64,000 nt of DNA from Sulfurisphaera ohwakuensis (lineage in GTDB: Archaea; Thermoproteota; Thermoprotei_A; Sulfolobales; Sulfolobaceae). This document shows positions 53,254 to 63,378 of the stretch, piece after piece (the first letter of the stretch is position 1; each line of letters starts with the position of its first letter). A model generated the notes under the pieces. It saw nothing but the letters and a program-made list of their open reading frames with translations, had not been told where the DNA came from and did not search any database. The stretch is from contig NZ_CP045484.1 in assembly GCF_009729055.1 (NCBI RefSeq), positions 1,488,001 through 1,552,000 on the forward strand, written 5' to 3'. The position numbers and the translations under genes are program-made.

Positions 53254-53878
53254 TTAACTCACCTACAAATTTTCTAATTTGAATTTGTATTTCCTTCGGA
53301 GTTTTAGTTCCGTCAATCACTATAAAATTCTCATCCTTAACCAATTTATCATAAATCTCAGTAATTAGTCCTTGGTATTTCAGGAATCCCTCCTCTGGTG
53401 ATAATCCTGGAAATATATCAGCACCAGCTTCTTGAGGTTTTATTTTCCTTTTTGATTTCTTTATCCTCTGTAGTGCTATATCTGGTGAAACTCTAATGTA
53501 AAAAGTAATATCCGGTTTTATAGCAAATGAGTACAGTTTCTTAACCCAATCAATATCTACTCCCCTAACGCTATCCCTAGCATAAGCTGTGTAAATATAC
53601 CTATCAGAAATAACTATGAAACCAGACTTTAACATTGGTAAAATATACCTTTCATACCTGTCAGAAAAATCAGTAGCGTGTATTAGACTAAAAGTTAATG
53701 GGGTAAGAAGATCTTTCTTCTTTGCCTCTTTAATTATATCATGAATCCAGTCTGAAGAGTTCCACTCCGTTAGATAGACATCTCTTTTTAATTCTATCCA
53801 ATCCTTAAGTAACGTAGCCTGACTTGATTTACCAGAGCCATCAATTCCTTCAAAAGCTATTAGAACTCCTTTTTTCAT
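53237..53878 (-). CDS. tmk: Thymidylate kinase-family P-loop kinase
   Basis: 213 aa with the intact P-loop [12 protein letters not shown] (9-20), the DRY motif [12 protein letters not shown] and the lid-like [15 protein letters not shown]. It should phosphorylate dTMP to dTDP. Since polyphosphate kinases of the PPK2 type share this fold and the neighbours are ppx and a CHAD protein, a polyphosphate-linked activity is also possible. Its start overlaps the ppx stop (ATGA). Confidence 0.83.
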   Translation of the reverse strand: MKKGVLIAFEGIDGSGKSSQATLLKDWIELKRDVYLTEWNSSDWIHDIIKEAKKKDLLTPLTFSLIHATDFSDRYERYILPMLKSGFIVISDRYIYTAYARDSVRGVDIDWVKKLYSFAIKPDITFYIRVSPDIALQRIKKSKRKIKPQEAGADIFPGLSPEEGFLKYQGLITEIYDKLVKDENFIVIDGTKTPKEIQIQIRKFVGELIDNSF

Positions 53879-55128
53879 AATCTAACACCATTAACATATT
53901 TCTCAACCGCGTTTTTCACTATATTTCCATAAGATAATAGCTCTTTTTTACTTATTTTTTCACTTAAAAATTTAATGTGTTTCTTCTTTACTTTATTATA
54001 TACAGATTTACATATAAAGCCTATTATTAAGGCTTCTTCTAAGAGAAATCCTGGTAAAACAGAATTCTTGATAAACCTATAACAAGCCTCATAAGGATTG
54101 AGATAACCAGACATCTTAAATATCAGGGATAAATAGGCTGATGAAGCAATATAAAACGAGTACTTTCCTCCTACACTATCTATTATATCCTTGAATATTT
54201 GAATTGGCGGCTCCAACGCATTAAAGTATGCTATCCCATACAACCAACTCTCTCTATTCAGTCTTCTTCCTTCTGTCAGTACTCCTTCCCTCATACCATA
54301 AGCAGAAACAATTAGTTTTTCCGCATTAAAATATTTCATTAACTCATCTATGATGATTGATGCCGTATGTATCGTGAAAGCTCTTTCTTTTCCAATTCCC
54401 GGGAGGGAGGCTCTTGCATCTACATCTAAAGTAGGAAGAAGCGAGGAATATTTACTTATTTGTTTTAATGAAATTGAATAACCATGAATGGATCTTGTTG
54501 GATAAGATGAAAGTTTTAAATCCATCTTTGCTAAAGCTCTCACATTACCTCCAGATCCAACTAAAACACCTTGTCTTTTCAAAGAGAGTGTTGATAACTG
54601 ATCTTTCACTATTTTTCTTATCTCTTTTTCTGGGTAATTTAGGAGTTTTAATGCACCTATAGGTAACTGATAAACTTTACCAATATTTCCCTCATTAACC
54701 TCAATTAGTTCAAGAGAACCTCCTCCAAGTTCAAAAAGTATACCGTTAGAGACGGGTAAAGTATTTAGGATTCCAATCCCGGAAAATCTTCCCTCTTCTT
54801 CTCCAGAAATAATTTTCATTTCATACCCTATGAGTTTACTTAATTTCTGGGCAATCTCATTACCGTTAGTAGCGTATCTAAACGCACTAGTAGCAACTAT
54901 TTTAACATCCTCCACTTTCTCTTTATCGATGATCTTCTTAAAAATTGAAAAGGCTTCTTCAGCTTCTCTAATTTTACTCTCTCCTATAGGTTCTCCTTCT
55001 TCTAACCCTTCTCCTATTCTTACAAAAGACTTAAGAGAGCCTATAATTCTAAAAGTTCCATTAGGAAAAACTTGGTATAGGACTAAACGAAAGGAATTAA
55101 AACCAGCATCAATAACTGCTGATAACAT
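53875..55128 (-). CDS. ppx: Exopolyphosphatase (Ppx/GppA family)
   Basis: 417 aa of the actin/Hsp70-like ASKHA fold. [16 protein letters not shown], the catalytic Glu in [28 protein letters not shown] and [12 protein letters not shown] (phosphate loop) are as in Ppx. The C-terminal 120 residues form the helical HD-like part. Releases phosphate from polyphosphate ends. It sits second in the five-gene operon. Confidence 0.9.
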   Translation of the reverse strand: MLSAVIDAGFNSFRLVLYQVFPNGTFRIIGSLKSFVRIGEGLEEGEPIGESKIREAEEAFSIFKKIIDKEKVEDVKIVATSAFRYATNGNEIAQKLSKLIGYEMKIISGEEEGRFSGIGILNTLPVSNGILFELGGGSLELIEVNEGNIGKVYQLPIGALKLLNYPEKEIRKIVKDQLSTLSLKRQGVLVGSGGNVRALAKMDLKLSSYPTRSIHGYSISLKQISKYSSLLPTLDVDARASLPGIGKERAFTIHTASIIIDELMKYFNAEKLIVSAYGMREGVLTEGRRLNRESWLYGIAYFNALEPPIQIFKDIIDSVGGKYSFYIASSAYLSLIFKMSGYLNPYEACYRFIKNSVLPGFLLEEALIIGFICKSVYNKVKKKHIKFLSEKISKKELLSYGNIVKNAVEKYVNGVRL

Positions 55129-55130
55129 AA

Positions 55131-55610
55131 TTAAATCATCTTAAGCACCTTCTGAGTTAAAAGCATTTTTAAAACACCTTTGTTTTCTTTTAAATCATAA
55201 TCAATCATAGCTATACCTCCTTTCTTAATTTCAACACTTCCACCTGTCAGTGCTTTAACTAAACCAGAGAGATATGGTTCGTGACCCACAATTAGTACTG
55301 TCATATTGTCTGGAAACTCCTTTATCTTTTCAATAAATAGAGATGGATCCTTATCTGGTATGAGATCATCATAAGTCTCTATTTTTAGACTATCTACCCC
55401 CATTTTATCCAATATAGCTTCTGCTGATTGATATGCTCTTAAATAGGGGCTGGAAACAACTTTATCAATTTTTATCCCCATTTCATCAAGAAAAGTAGCA
55501 ATTCTTTTCATTTGTTTTATTCCTTTCTTCACTAGTTTTCTATCTTTATCATCTTTTCCCTCAATTTGAGGTTCAGCATCTCCATGCCTTACTATAATTA
55601 AACTAAGCAT
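55131..55610 (-). CDS. sixA: SixA-type phosphohistidine phosphatase
   Basis: 159-aa histidine-phosphatase-fold protein: IIVRHGDAEP with the catalytic RHG, SSPYLRAYQSAE, and GHEPYLSGL with the second His. SixA acts on phosphohistidine; related members cut other phosphoesters. First gene of the polyphosphate-type operon, two bases before ppx. A TATATAAAC sequence lies upstream on the minus strand. Confidence 0.88.
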   Translation of the reverse strand: MLSLIIVRHGDAEPQIEGKDDKDRKLVKKGIKQMKRIATFLDEMGIKIDKVVSSPYLRAYQSAEAILDKMGVDSLKIETYDDLIPDKDPSLFIEKIKEFPDNMTVLIVGHEPYLSGLVKALTGGSVEIKKGGIAMIDYDLKENKGVLKMLLTQKVLKMI

Positions 55611-55734
55611 GCTAACTATATCTTCGACTGTTCCTATTTAAGGTTTTCTATATAAACTATATAATAGTATAAGGTTATATTATTATATGTGACGTCTATA
55701 TGTTTACATTTTTTTCTCCATTACATACTAGGTT

Positions 55735-56556
55735 TCAATTATTCCATGCTTCATATTTACTTAAGTACCTCAATCTCTCCGATAATGAAGGATGGGTTCT
55801 AAAAATACTTCTACTGTTATTCATTATTAGCTGTTGTTTTATAAAATATAATTGAAAATCTGGAATATCTCTAAGTAAGTAAGAAGGTATACTTCGGCCC
55901 AAATAACCAATTTTTATTAATGCATTCTCTAAATAGATAGTTAGCCACCTATTATTCTTAACTGCAGTTAAATCAGCTCTTTTTTCTAGCATTCTATGTA
56001 TAAAGATGAAAAGAGGGTAAGCAAGTGCAAAAGTAACTAGGCCTAATATAAAGTTTATATTGAAAAGATAAAGATATAGAATGTTATAAAGAATTAAGCC
56101 GAGAACTTGAATCTCCATGTCATGATTTTTTAAATGTGCTAACTCATGGGCTGTAACGCCAACAATTTCATTATCTTGTAAAGATGACAAAAGCCCCGAT
56201 GTATATCCAATAGCTTTGTAAAAGAAATTTCCGAATGCAAAAGCATTTGAATAATCTGTCTTTGTTACATATACAAGCGGTTTCTTCATGTTAAATATTG
56301 AAGATGTGTAAGAAACTAGTGAGTTTAGTCTCTCGTCATTACTCTTTTTAAGTCTAAACGAAAAGATCATAATTAAAGGGGATAATAAATACCACACGAA
56401 AAAGATTAAAGATATTTCGCCACATTCTAGATAGAAGTTTAATGGAATGAAATTTGAGAGAATAAGGGAAAGTACTAAGAGTATAGCAAAAGAAATAAAG
56501 TAATATCTCCACCACATAAGAGATTTTTCGAACAAAAGATAATATTTATTGTGCAA
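55735..56556 (-). CDS. htpX: HtpX-like M48 membrane metalloprotease
   Basis: 273 aa. The zinc site HELAHLKNHD (HExxH) follows two N-terminal membrane helices; two more helices lie after it and EKRADLTAV supplies the third ligand. HtpX degrades damaged membrane proteins, with the active site on the cytoplasmic side. It is 3 bases after the upstream SRPBCC-like gene, so the two are cotranscribed. Confidence 0.88.
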   Translation of the reverse strand: MHNKYYLLFEKSLMWWRYYFISFAILLVLSLILSNFIPLNFYLECGEISLIFFVWYLLSPLIMIFSFRLKKSNDERLNSLVSYTSSIFNMKKPLVYVTKTDYSNAFAFGNFFYKAIGYTSGLLSSLQDNEIVGVTAHELAHLKNHDMEIQVLGLILYNILYLYLFNINFILGLVTFALAYPLFIFIHRMLEKRADLTAVKNNRWLTIYLENALIKIGYLGRSIPSYLLRDIPDFQLYFIKQQLIMNNSRSIFRTHPSLSERLRYLSKYEAWNN

Positions 56557-56559
56557 TAT

Positions 56560-57357
56560 CTAGCCAAATATTTTTTCTAAGCCTTTTGTCTTTATAAAAT
56601 CGTAAATTTTATCTCCTATTTCAGAATCAAACAACAAAACTTTCACTGGCTTCTCATAATTCAGTAACTCATAAAGTGCGTTGATACCAGTAGATCTCTT
56701 CTCTCCTATTATTAATTCGCCGTTATCTAATTCACCGTCTATAATAGTATAAATTCCTTCAAGATTTTCTCCATATATATAAATTCCGCCAAACTTTATT
56801 ACTGAAATATATTTTTTAGCTTCTTTTATAGCATTAATAGGTGTTCCTTCTATTTTCCCTAAAAACCTCAGATGAAGATGTTGTTGTCTGCTTAATTGCT
56901 GTAAATAAGGGAGTATATGATCTTCAAAAATATGCTCTACGGGTGCATATTCAAACATTTTTTTCTTGCTAAAAAATGATTTAATTCCTTCATCTTTTAC
57001 TTTAATTCTTAAAATAGTATTTTCCCCGTCTTGTTTTATAAAGAAATCTACCTGAGCTGTTATCTCATTTCCATCAGACAGAATATACTCTATTTGGGTA
57101 GAACTTACTAGAGTTTGAGTTACAGAAAGTAGTTTTACTTCAACTTTCTCTTTTTCTGTATCTGGTATATTAAGGTAAGCAACAATATATTTTCCAGATT
57201 TATTCTTAGCTTTCGGTGGTGGTAATAATTCTCCACTTTTATCTTCAGCTAGCAATACTGCAAAGTGTCCAGATATTCCAGCAAGAAATATAATATCTGA
57301 TAAAATATTAAACACTTGTTTAGAGTCGATGTAAAGCGTAAATTCTCTCTCATACAT
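56560..57357 (-). CDS. SRPBCC-like two-domain protein of unknown function
   Basis: 265 aa. The N-terminal about 150 residues (REFTLYIDSKQVFNILSD to a long C-terminal helix with HILPYLQQL) fit a START/SRPBCC lipid-binding-like fold by pattern. The C-terminal 100 residues are an alpha/beta part (KYISVIKFGGIYIYGENLEGIYTI). No exact family recognised. Cotranscribed with htpX, with 3 bases between them. Confidence 0.5.
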   Translation of the reverse strand: MYEREFTLYIDSKQVFNILSDIIFLAGISGHFAVLLAEDKSGELLPPPKAKNKSGKYIVAYLNIPDTEKEKVEVKLLSVTQTLVSSTQIEYILSDGNEITAQVDFFIKQDGENTILRIKVKDEGIKSFFSKKKMFEYAPVEHIFEDHILPYLQQLSRQQHLHLRFLGKIEGTPINAIKEAKKYISVIKFGGIYIYGENLEGIYTIIDGELDNGELIIGEKRSTGINALYELLNYEKPVKVLLFDSEIGDKIYDFIKTKGLEKIFG

Positions 57358-57407
57358 TGAGTTAAATATGATGTAAAAACTAATAATTTCTTTCTTTCGT
57401 TAAAAAT

Positions 57408-58106
57408 TTAGATAAAATAATACGCGTTGTATTCATGCAATATCTCTCCATGATATGGTATCAAGATTCTAAAAGGCAAAGAAAGTAAATAGTTGAAAGA
57501 TCTTAAGGCTTTTTCATAGTCCCAACAGAAAAACTTTATAGGAGGTTTTACTCCGTTAATATTTCTTATAGCATCACCGACTATCAAAACCCCTTCACCC
57601 ATTAATGCTATATGTCCTTTTGTATGTCCAGGGACATGAATTACTCTAAATCCACCCAGTTCTTCTCCACCTTTAAGCTTAACATCAACAGTAGGAATTT
57701 CAACTTTCATATTGTTTATTCTGTCTAATGTCTTTTGTATCTCTACATCACTCACATTATTAAATTCCTTTTTTACATCTTCAAACTTAACTTTTTTCAT
57801 TTCAAACTTCTCTTCTTCATGGGCATAAATTTTAGCTTTTGATTCCCTCTTTATTCTTTCAGCATTTCCAAAATGGTCTGGATGAGCATGAGTAATTATG
57901 ATATCTGAGATGTCTTCTATTGAATAACCCCACGATTTTAAATATTTCTCTAAATCATCATAATTCTCTGGTAGACTCGTATCTACGAGCATTAATCCGC
58001 CACTAGGACCTTTTTCTATTATTACAACATTATGGTTTAGTATTGTTCCAAAGAAATCTGGTTCTAACAACTCTATAATTCTTATCCTATCTGTTATCTT
58101 CACCAT
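57408..58106 (-). CDS. MBL-fold metallo-hydrolase
   Basis: 232 aa from the ATG at 58106. Metal sites: [10 protein letters not shown] (HxHxDH), [17 protein letters not shown] and IPYHGEI, all in the usual order. Glyoxalase II/lactonase-like; substrate unknown. It overlaps the U32 gene by 20 bases and so is cotranscribed with it. Confidence 0.85.
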   Translation of the reverse strand: MVKITDRIRIIELLEPDFFGTILNHNVVIIEKGPSGGLMLVDTSLPENYDDLEKYLKSWGYSIEDISDIIITHAHPDHFGNAERIKRESKAKIYAHEEEKFEMKKVKFEDVKKEFNNVSDVEIQKTLDRINNMKVEIPTVDVKLKGGEELGGFRVIHVPGHTKGHIALMGEGVLIVGDAIRNINGVKPPIKFFCWDYEKALRSFNYLLSLPFRILIPYHGEILHEYNAYYFI

Positions 58107-59229
58107 GACTAACAAACCTCGGAATAAGTTCTATTGGTGGTCTAATTTTTTCTTGTTGTTGGAAGAATGGTTTACCATCAATTTTTATTACCTTCTCTGC
58201 AACTATATCACAATATCTACATTCCTCGCATGTCCTTTCCTCGCACCTATTATACTTAAAATAACTCAACCAGTTAGGCGGGAATTGAGTATTATCTACG
58301 TATACTTTCATTAGTATCTCATAGTTTGACGATTCATTAATTCTCCTTAGTGCAGAAGTAGTTGCTCTACCCTGAACATAACTTAAAATATCTAATAAGT
58401 TTCCTTTGTATTCCCTTTCTGAGTAAGCCTTTACAACATTTACTAACCAATCGGTTTTCTTATTCCTTCCAGCAATCTTAAACCTATCAATTCCGATCTC
58501 CTCATAATAATGTAAATCTTCTGGTCTAATCCATCTCATCCTGATAATATTAGCAAAATCATTCCTAACCTCAGTAGCGCAAAACAGAACCGGATATTCA
58601 AACCAAACATTTTTAACTCCATCTTTAGCTGAGAGATAAGAAGTCACCTGGTCATGAGTTAATTTATAGGGACAACTCCATAGACAAGTATTATTTGTAA
58701 TTACTTCAATATCAGCATTATACTTTTTTGCTAACTTTGCAGAAGCCTCCAATAGTGTAAAATTTCTATTTGTATCCTCATCCATGATAACAGTATTTGC
58801 ACCTATTTGTAAGTATTCCTCAACTTTTCTAATGTTAGTTATCCTTGCAAAAGAGGATACAGAAACTTCTATATCTGGATGTTCTTTTCTGATAAAGTAA
58901 ATTAAAAAGGGTAAGGCCACTATAAATCCATCAACACCAAAATTTATTAATTTTTCTATTTCATTTTTTAGCTTATTAAGGAAATGTTCATCATATTCTT
59001 TACCGTGAAGATTTGCAGTATTCATTGTATATAGAAATTTTATCTTATAAGAATGGGCTACAGAAATATGTTCCTTAAGTTTTTCATCGTCAACTTTAGG
59101 TAAAATAAAAGAAGCTCTGCCATGTCCAGTTAACGTCTCTGTTTGACTACCGTAAATATATTTTACCGGATATTTTGAAATTTTCTCTATTAGTCCATTA
59201 TCGAAGTTTGTTGCAATAACTAGTCGCAT
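58087..59229 (-). CDS. Peptidase U32-family protein
   Basis: 380 aa. The TIM-barrel-like part has [16 protein letters not shown] and [16 protein letters not shown]; the cysteine set [14 protein letters not shown] and CRYCD near the C-terminus resembles the 4Fe-4S ligands of UbiU/RlhA relatives, whose members hydroxylate rRNA or quinones. The name peptidase is historical. First gene of the unit U32-MBL, followed after 50 bases by the SRPBCC-htpX pair. Confidence 0.75.
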   Translation of the reverse strand: MRLVIATNFDNGLIEKISKYPVKYIYGSQTETLTGHGRASFILPKVDDEKLKEHISVAHSYKIKFLYTMNTANLHGKEYDEHFLNKLKNEIEKLINFGVDGFIVALPFLIYFIRKEHPDIEVSVSSFARITNIRKVEEYLQIGANTVIMDEDTNRNFTLLEASAKLAKKYNADIEVITNNTCLWSCPYKLTHDQVTSYLSAKDGVKNVWFEYPVLFCATEVRNDFANIIRMRWIRPEDLHYYEEIGIDRFKIAGRNKKTDWLVNVVKAYSEREYKGNLLDILSYVQGRATTSALRRINESSNYEILMKVYVDNTQFPPNWLSYFKYNRCEERTCEECRYCDIVAEKVIKIDGKPFFQQQEKIRPPIELIPRFVSHGEDNR

Positions 59230-59923
59230 AAAATAATGTAGTAAATGAATAAATTTAAGTTTAGTGTATTTATTATTTATGCGTTATAATCGGAAATAAT
59301 ATATAAGACTTATCACTAAAATAAGAATATCAGTCTAACATTATCAGAAAAGTTCTCTTAGCCTTGATTATCGAAAATTACAAGATTATTTGTGATTATA
59401 TTTAATAAACTGATTTTATATTATCATACTCTTAGTAATTAAGTGAATTTAATTCTAAATAAAGGCATTTTATAACTTTTTACTTTATTTAGTTGTTCAT
59501 ATTAATTACGCATTTGACACTCCCCAGAGATAATGATATATAATCAATTATTTCTTTATAGAATTATTTTAATCTAAAAGAGAATATTACAATTCGCAAA
59601 GGAAACCTGATGCACTTATAGGAAAATCATTGTATTTTTACGTTACGTTAAACATATGTAAGAGATACTGTCTTTATTAACTAAAAATTCCTTGTGATAA
59701 ACTAAATAAAGTAAGGGAGTAAATTCAAAGTATTTATTAATTCACGGGCGAATATTATAATTTTTATGATAAGGAAATTTCCTTAAACTACTAACTTGAC
59801 TCTCCCAGAGAGGCGTGAAAGATCTACTATTATTCATAACATATTATATTACTCATCAGTATTATTATCCTTAATCAGATATTAATCGAAAGATTTTTTA
59901 ATGTGTTTTCTTTCTATTTTATC
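59230..59923. other. Large AT-rich gap
   Basis: About 690 bases without a gene. It holds a perfect 16-base palindrome TAAGGAAATTTCCTTA (59770-59785), and two similar short segments, TTGACACTCCCCAGAGA (59515) and TTGACTCTCCCAGAGAGGCG (59805), which look like worn insertion-sequence ends. Confidence 0.35.
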
Positions 59924-60232
59924 GTGGCTTGTAAGGAATGGAAGATAAGAGTTAATATGAGGAAAGCCAAGAGTTTTAATGAATTAGTAGAATATATCTC
60001 TGACGAGTTTTCTAACGTGAAGATATTAAATATCATTAGGGAGAAGATTAAATTACTCAGAGATAATCCTTTCAAATACGCCAGGGAAAAGTTGGGAAAA
60101 GATAGGTACGGTAATCCGATGTTCTCAATAGAAGTTACTGGGGATATAAGAATACTTTATAGCGTGGATTCAAAAAACTGTATCGTATTTATTTGGGAGA
60201 TTGGCTCTCATAAGAGGATTTACGGGCATTAG
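59924..60232 (+). CDS. RelE/ParE-like toxin candidate
   Basis: 102 aa from GTG 59924 (GTG 59903 and ATG 59957 are alternatives). The end DIRILYSVDSKNCIVFIWEIGSHKRIYG is the RelE-type pattern of C-terminal strands, after two helices and a FKYAREKLGKDRYGN turn. The expected action is ribosome-dependent mRNA cleavage. No antitoxin precedes it; instead a small acidic ORF lies tail to tail, overlapping 44 bases. The antitoxin role of that ORF is inference. Confidence 0.6.
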   Translation: MACKEWKIRVNMRKAKSFNELVEYISDEFSNVKILNIIREKIKLLRDNPFKYAREKLGKDRYGNPMFSIEVTGDIRILYSVDSKNCIVFIWEIGSHKRIYGH

Positions 60233-60338
60233 CCTTTTCCTTAGCTCTCTTTATTACGGCATTGAAAAATTCATCTATATCTTCTTCGCTCTCTAGCTCT
60301 AGGAACCTTTCGCCATTCTTATCTTCAACAATTCTCAT
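60189..60338 (-). CDS. Small acidic protein, possible antitoxin
   Basis: 49 aa from the ATG at 60338: MRIVEDKNGERFLELESEED then a helix (IDEFFNAVIKRAKEKANARK) and a polar tail. The shape (short hairpin, acidic helix) fits a RelB-like or small antitoxin. It is on the opposite strand to the RelE-like gene and overlaps it by 44 bases, an unusual order for a toxin-antitoxin pair. A further upstream ATG adds 17 residues. Confidence 0.45.
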   Translation of the reverse strand: MRIVEDKNGERFLELESEEDIDEFFNAVIKRAKEKANARKSSYESQSPK

Positions 60339-60952
60339 AAGTATAAATTTATCATAAGACATTAAAAAGGATATGGTAATTTTTCTCATTGAATTTTAAG
60401 AAACGGAATCTCTTATATAGCTTCCTTTGATTCCAGCTTTAATAAACTTTTGAAAAATTTAAGTATGGAATTCATATTTTAACATATCGTAAAAGGCGTG
60501 AGTTAGAGAGGATTTTAGTCATTACATTCGGTTATTAGATGAGATATGTCCAATTTCCTTTTCTCACGTGAGAGGCACCACATGCCATGCATCTCACAGA
60601 CCTAAGCTTGCAAAGGAGTAAAAGATCAGCTTTAACTTATGATGCTAAATATTCGAAATTTAGTTAAATCAATAAATATATTTTTTATCGATAAATATTG
60701 TTTTCCCTTCGCACTTACTATGAAAAAGACTATATACTGCTAAAATCAGTTATTTAATCTTACGCTGACGAAATAAATTGAATTCATTAAGGACACATGT
60801 ACGACCTATGTTAATGAAAATAGTGCCGTAATATTATGGGCAGTCAGGATTTAGCTCATAATATTGAGTTCTAAATAGAAGATCTAGTAAACTTGCTTTT
60901 CTCCCTATAAACTAAGTTAAAGCTTTATATCTTAATATTTTAGTTACTAGGC
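60339..60952. other. Gap with repeat copy 2 and a palindrome
   Basis: About 610 bases, no gene. TCTCACGTGAGA (60562-60573) is a perfect 12-base palindrome in a slightly GC-richer patch (60555-60615). The dispersed repeat lies at 60616-60737. TTTATAT at about 60924-60930 is the likely TATA box for the methyltransferase start at 60953. Confidence 0.4.
60616..60737 (+). repeat. Dispersed repeat, copy 2
   Basis: Similar to 48230-48343 over about 115 bases, weakly in the middle, strongly in the last 33 (TTTTCCCTTCGCACTTACTA then TGAAAAAGACTATAT). Shared flank: CAGCTTTA at 60627-60634. Confidence 0.45.
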
Positions 60953-61646
60953 GTGTCTATTAAAGCTTCGGATGAAGAGTTAAGAGAAGTTTATAACCAT
61001 ATTCCATCATCTTATGATAGAGCTAATCGGTATATATCCTTTAATCAAGATATAAAATGGAGAGCGGATCTTGTAAAGACTATCTTAAATTATTGTAAAA
61101 AAACCTAGACTAGTTTTAGACGTAGCAGCAGGAAAAGGAGAGTTGACTTACGTTTTTAAAAAGTTATATAGGGAGAAATTCTTCCCTGTAATAACTGATT
61201 ATGCCGAAAACATGTTGAAACTAGCTATAGTTGAAGATGATAGAGTTCTGGCTTCCTTTGAAGCCTTGCCTTTTAGGGATAATGCTTTTGATATTGTAAT
61301 GAGTAGTTTTGCTTTACATGCATCAGATAATATAGAGACTGTGATTAAAGAAATGAATAGGGTATCAAGAAAGATAATAGGATTTATAGCTATGGGAAAA
61401 CCGGATAATAAATTAAAAAGGATTTATCTAAGTTTTTACTTGAGATTCGTAATGCCTTATATAACGATATTTGCTAAAGGGAAGCCAAAAGATTACAAAT
61501 ATATCTACTATATCTACAGAAGACTTAATACTAACTCATGGTATAAGCAATTATTTTTTAGATTGTTAGATGTTAAGATTTATGAGGAAAAAGCATTGAA
61601 TCTGTTTTACTTTGTAGTTGCTTATAAAAGAGATAATAAGGAGTAA
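60953..61646 (+). pseudogene. UbiE-like SAM methyltransferase, frameshifted at an A7 run
   Basis: GTG 60953 opens a frame ([20 protein letters not shown], then [15 protein letters not shown]) that stops at TAG 61106 because the run at 61097-61103 has seven A. With six A the frame would continue as [20 protein letters not shown] (SAM motif I) through [17 protein letters not shown] to the stop at 61646, giving a full UbiE/COQ5-like protein of about 230 aa. So it is either a recent pseudogene, a sequencing error in a homopolymer, or a recoded gene. A TATA box suits a leaderless GTG start. Confidence 0.75.
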
Positions 61647-61788
61647 ATTTTCAATTTATACTATCTTTACAAATTTTTCGTACTACGACTCTATAGAAAA
61701 TTACTACTAAGATTAAAACCAAAATAAAATTATTTATTAGTTATTTTGAGAACGTTCGATATATATGCTTATATATTTCGTTGTTTTC

Positions 61789-62496
61789 ATGTATGATGTG
61801 GATATTAATAAGATTATTGGTCTAATTACCCACTTACAAAATTTTGGATACATAGATAAGATTGATGACCCCGATCTCCTTAAAACATTAACCTCTTTAA
61901 AACTTGTCGAAATTCGTGATAAAATATATGTGGATAAAAACCTCTACAAATATGATTTCTTAGTCTTAGAATCGAAAATAGAAGTTCGAATTATGAGAGA
62001 ATATTATAGTAGAAGTGAGAAATATACTTTTTTGATTACAAAAGACGGTATAAAAGAACTTAATTTCATTTACGATATAACTCCAGTAACTAAATTTAGG
62101 TTTATAAAACTTAGAAGAAGCAATGAGAAAAACATAGATGCTAAAATTGAGAAAAATAATGACCTAGTCAAATTTAAACTAATTTTTTCTCATCCTACTA
62201 CTTTTGGCGAAATCATAGAATTTACTTACTATATTTACTCTAAAAGCTACATAAATAATAACGTGGAGTATTTTTATATATTATCACCTACTTTCTCTTC
62301 TTCTCTTCGTATCACTACTTTTTCTAGGATAAAATCTGTTGAAGGAGTAAGATTAGTAAAAGGTCCCCTTTCATATCATTTTAAACCACTTGATATAGAA
62401 AACTATCTTATAGAGAAAAAAAGTGAAAATGAAATAGTTTTTAGCGTAAAAAATGTAAATTATGGAATTTATGGAGTCGTGTTAGAGTATGGATAG
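61789..62496 (+). CDS. Unknown protein, first of a two-gene operon
   Basis: 235 aa from ATG 61789 (an earlier ATG adds 8 hydrophobic residues). The first 45 residues look like a winged-helix-type bundle (INKIIGLITHLQNFGYIDKID); the rest is beta-rich and lysine-rich, with KLIFSHPTTFGEIIEFTYYIY in the middle. No family recognised, no membrane helix. It overlaps the next gene by 8 bases. Both share a general layout and may be distant paralogues. Confidence 0.6.
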   Translation: MYDVDINKIIGLITHLQNFGYIDKIDDPDLLKTLTSLKLVEIRDKIYVDKNLYKYDFLVLESKIEVRIMREYYSRSEKYTFLITKDGIKELNFIYDITPVTKFRFIKLRRSNEKNIDAKIEKNNDLVKFKLIFSHPTTFGEIIEFTYYIYSKSYINNNVEYFYILSPTFSSSLRITTFSRIKSVEGVRLVKGPLSYHFKPLDIENYLIEKKSENEIVFSVKNVNYGIYGVVLEYG

Positions 62497-63154
62497 AAAA
62501 GAACTACTTAAATTAATAAATCACTTTAAAAACGTCGAAAGCGGAATAGAAAAATTAAAACCAGAATTACAAGGAAGTAAATATTACCACGTATACGCTG
62601 AAAGGAAAATCAATATTGATAAGGACGGTAATGCAAGAATAGTTAGTGTTAGAGAATTTCTACCAATCTTCAGTGGTATTTCAGAAGAGTATATCTCTTT
62701 TAAACTTGATGAGGTAAAAGGGATATCGTATAGTAAGATCAACTATATAAAAAGAGAGAATTTATTATCTAAAGAAAAGTTAAATGCTGAGGCTGAAATT
62801 CAACAGGATAAAAATCAATTATTAGTTAGGATGAAATTTTTACCGCCACTAAGAGTAGGAGATAAAGTAAGATTAAAATATACTGTGAGAATTAAGGGTT
62901 TTGTCTCAGAGGGAGAAAACATAGATAGTGTGCAAGTCGCATCTTTCACTTATTACCTTAAACTTCTTATATACCTTCCTAAGAGACCTAAGAGAGCTGA
63001 AGTATACAAAGTAACGTTCGGGGATAGTGATATTATTAGTAAAATTCCCCTAGGAATAGACGAAGATTATAATTTTGTTGTTAATGATACAATGATAAAA
63101 TTTGAAATTTATCGTATAGCATTTTCCACTTATTCCGTTATCTGGGAGATTTAG
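62489..63154 (+). CDS. Unknown protein, second of a two-gene operon
   Basis: 221 aa. Begins with a helix (RKELLKLINHFKNVESGIEK) then is beta-rich: FLPPLRVGDKVRLKYTVRI parallels FSHPTTFGEIIEFTYYIY of the upstream protein and the ends (FSTYSVIWEI and YGIYGVVLEY) also match in pattern. No known motif. Cotranslated with the first gene through the 8-base overlap. Located in an accessory area next to insertion-sequence debris. Confidence 0.6.
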   Translation: MDRKELLKLINHFKNVESGIEKLKPELQGSKYYHVYAERKINIDKDGNARIVSVREFLPIFSGISEEYISFKLDEVKGISYSKINYIKRENLLSKEKLNAEAEIQQDKNQLLVRMKFLPPLRVGDKVRLKYTVRIKGFVSEGENIDSVQVASFTYYLKLLIYLPKRPKRAEVYKVTFGDSDIISKIPLGIDEDYNFVVNDTMIKFEIYRIAFSTYSVIWEI

Positions 63155-63378
63155 CTCCCTTACAAAAATAATTTAATTCATTAATCAATCTGAATATTTA
63201 GAGTATAGCGGTTATAGCAAACTTTCTATCCAACTAAGGACGTCAAAAAACATAATTTTCATTTTAGAGATTCTAACACAGTTTATTTAAATACGAATGA
63301 TATAAATAAAAAGTAGACGATAGACATTAAGTTACAAATTTATGAGGTTCTTTTAAATCAGAGATACAACTCATTTAC

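Noticed and set aside
54830-55144. 104-codon open frame opposite ppx
   Set aside because: It lies fully inside the well-supported ppx gene in antisense, starts without a promoter or SD, and is rich in Ser/Leu as expected of a shadow frame.
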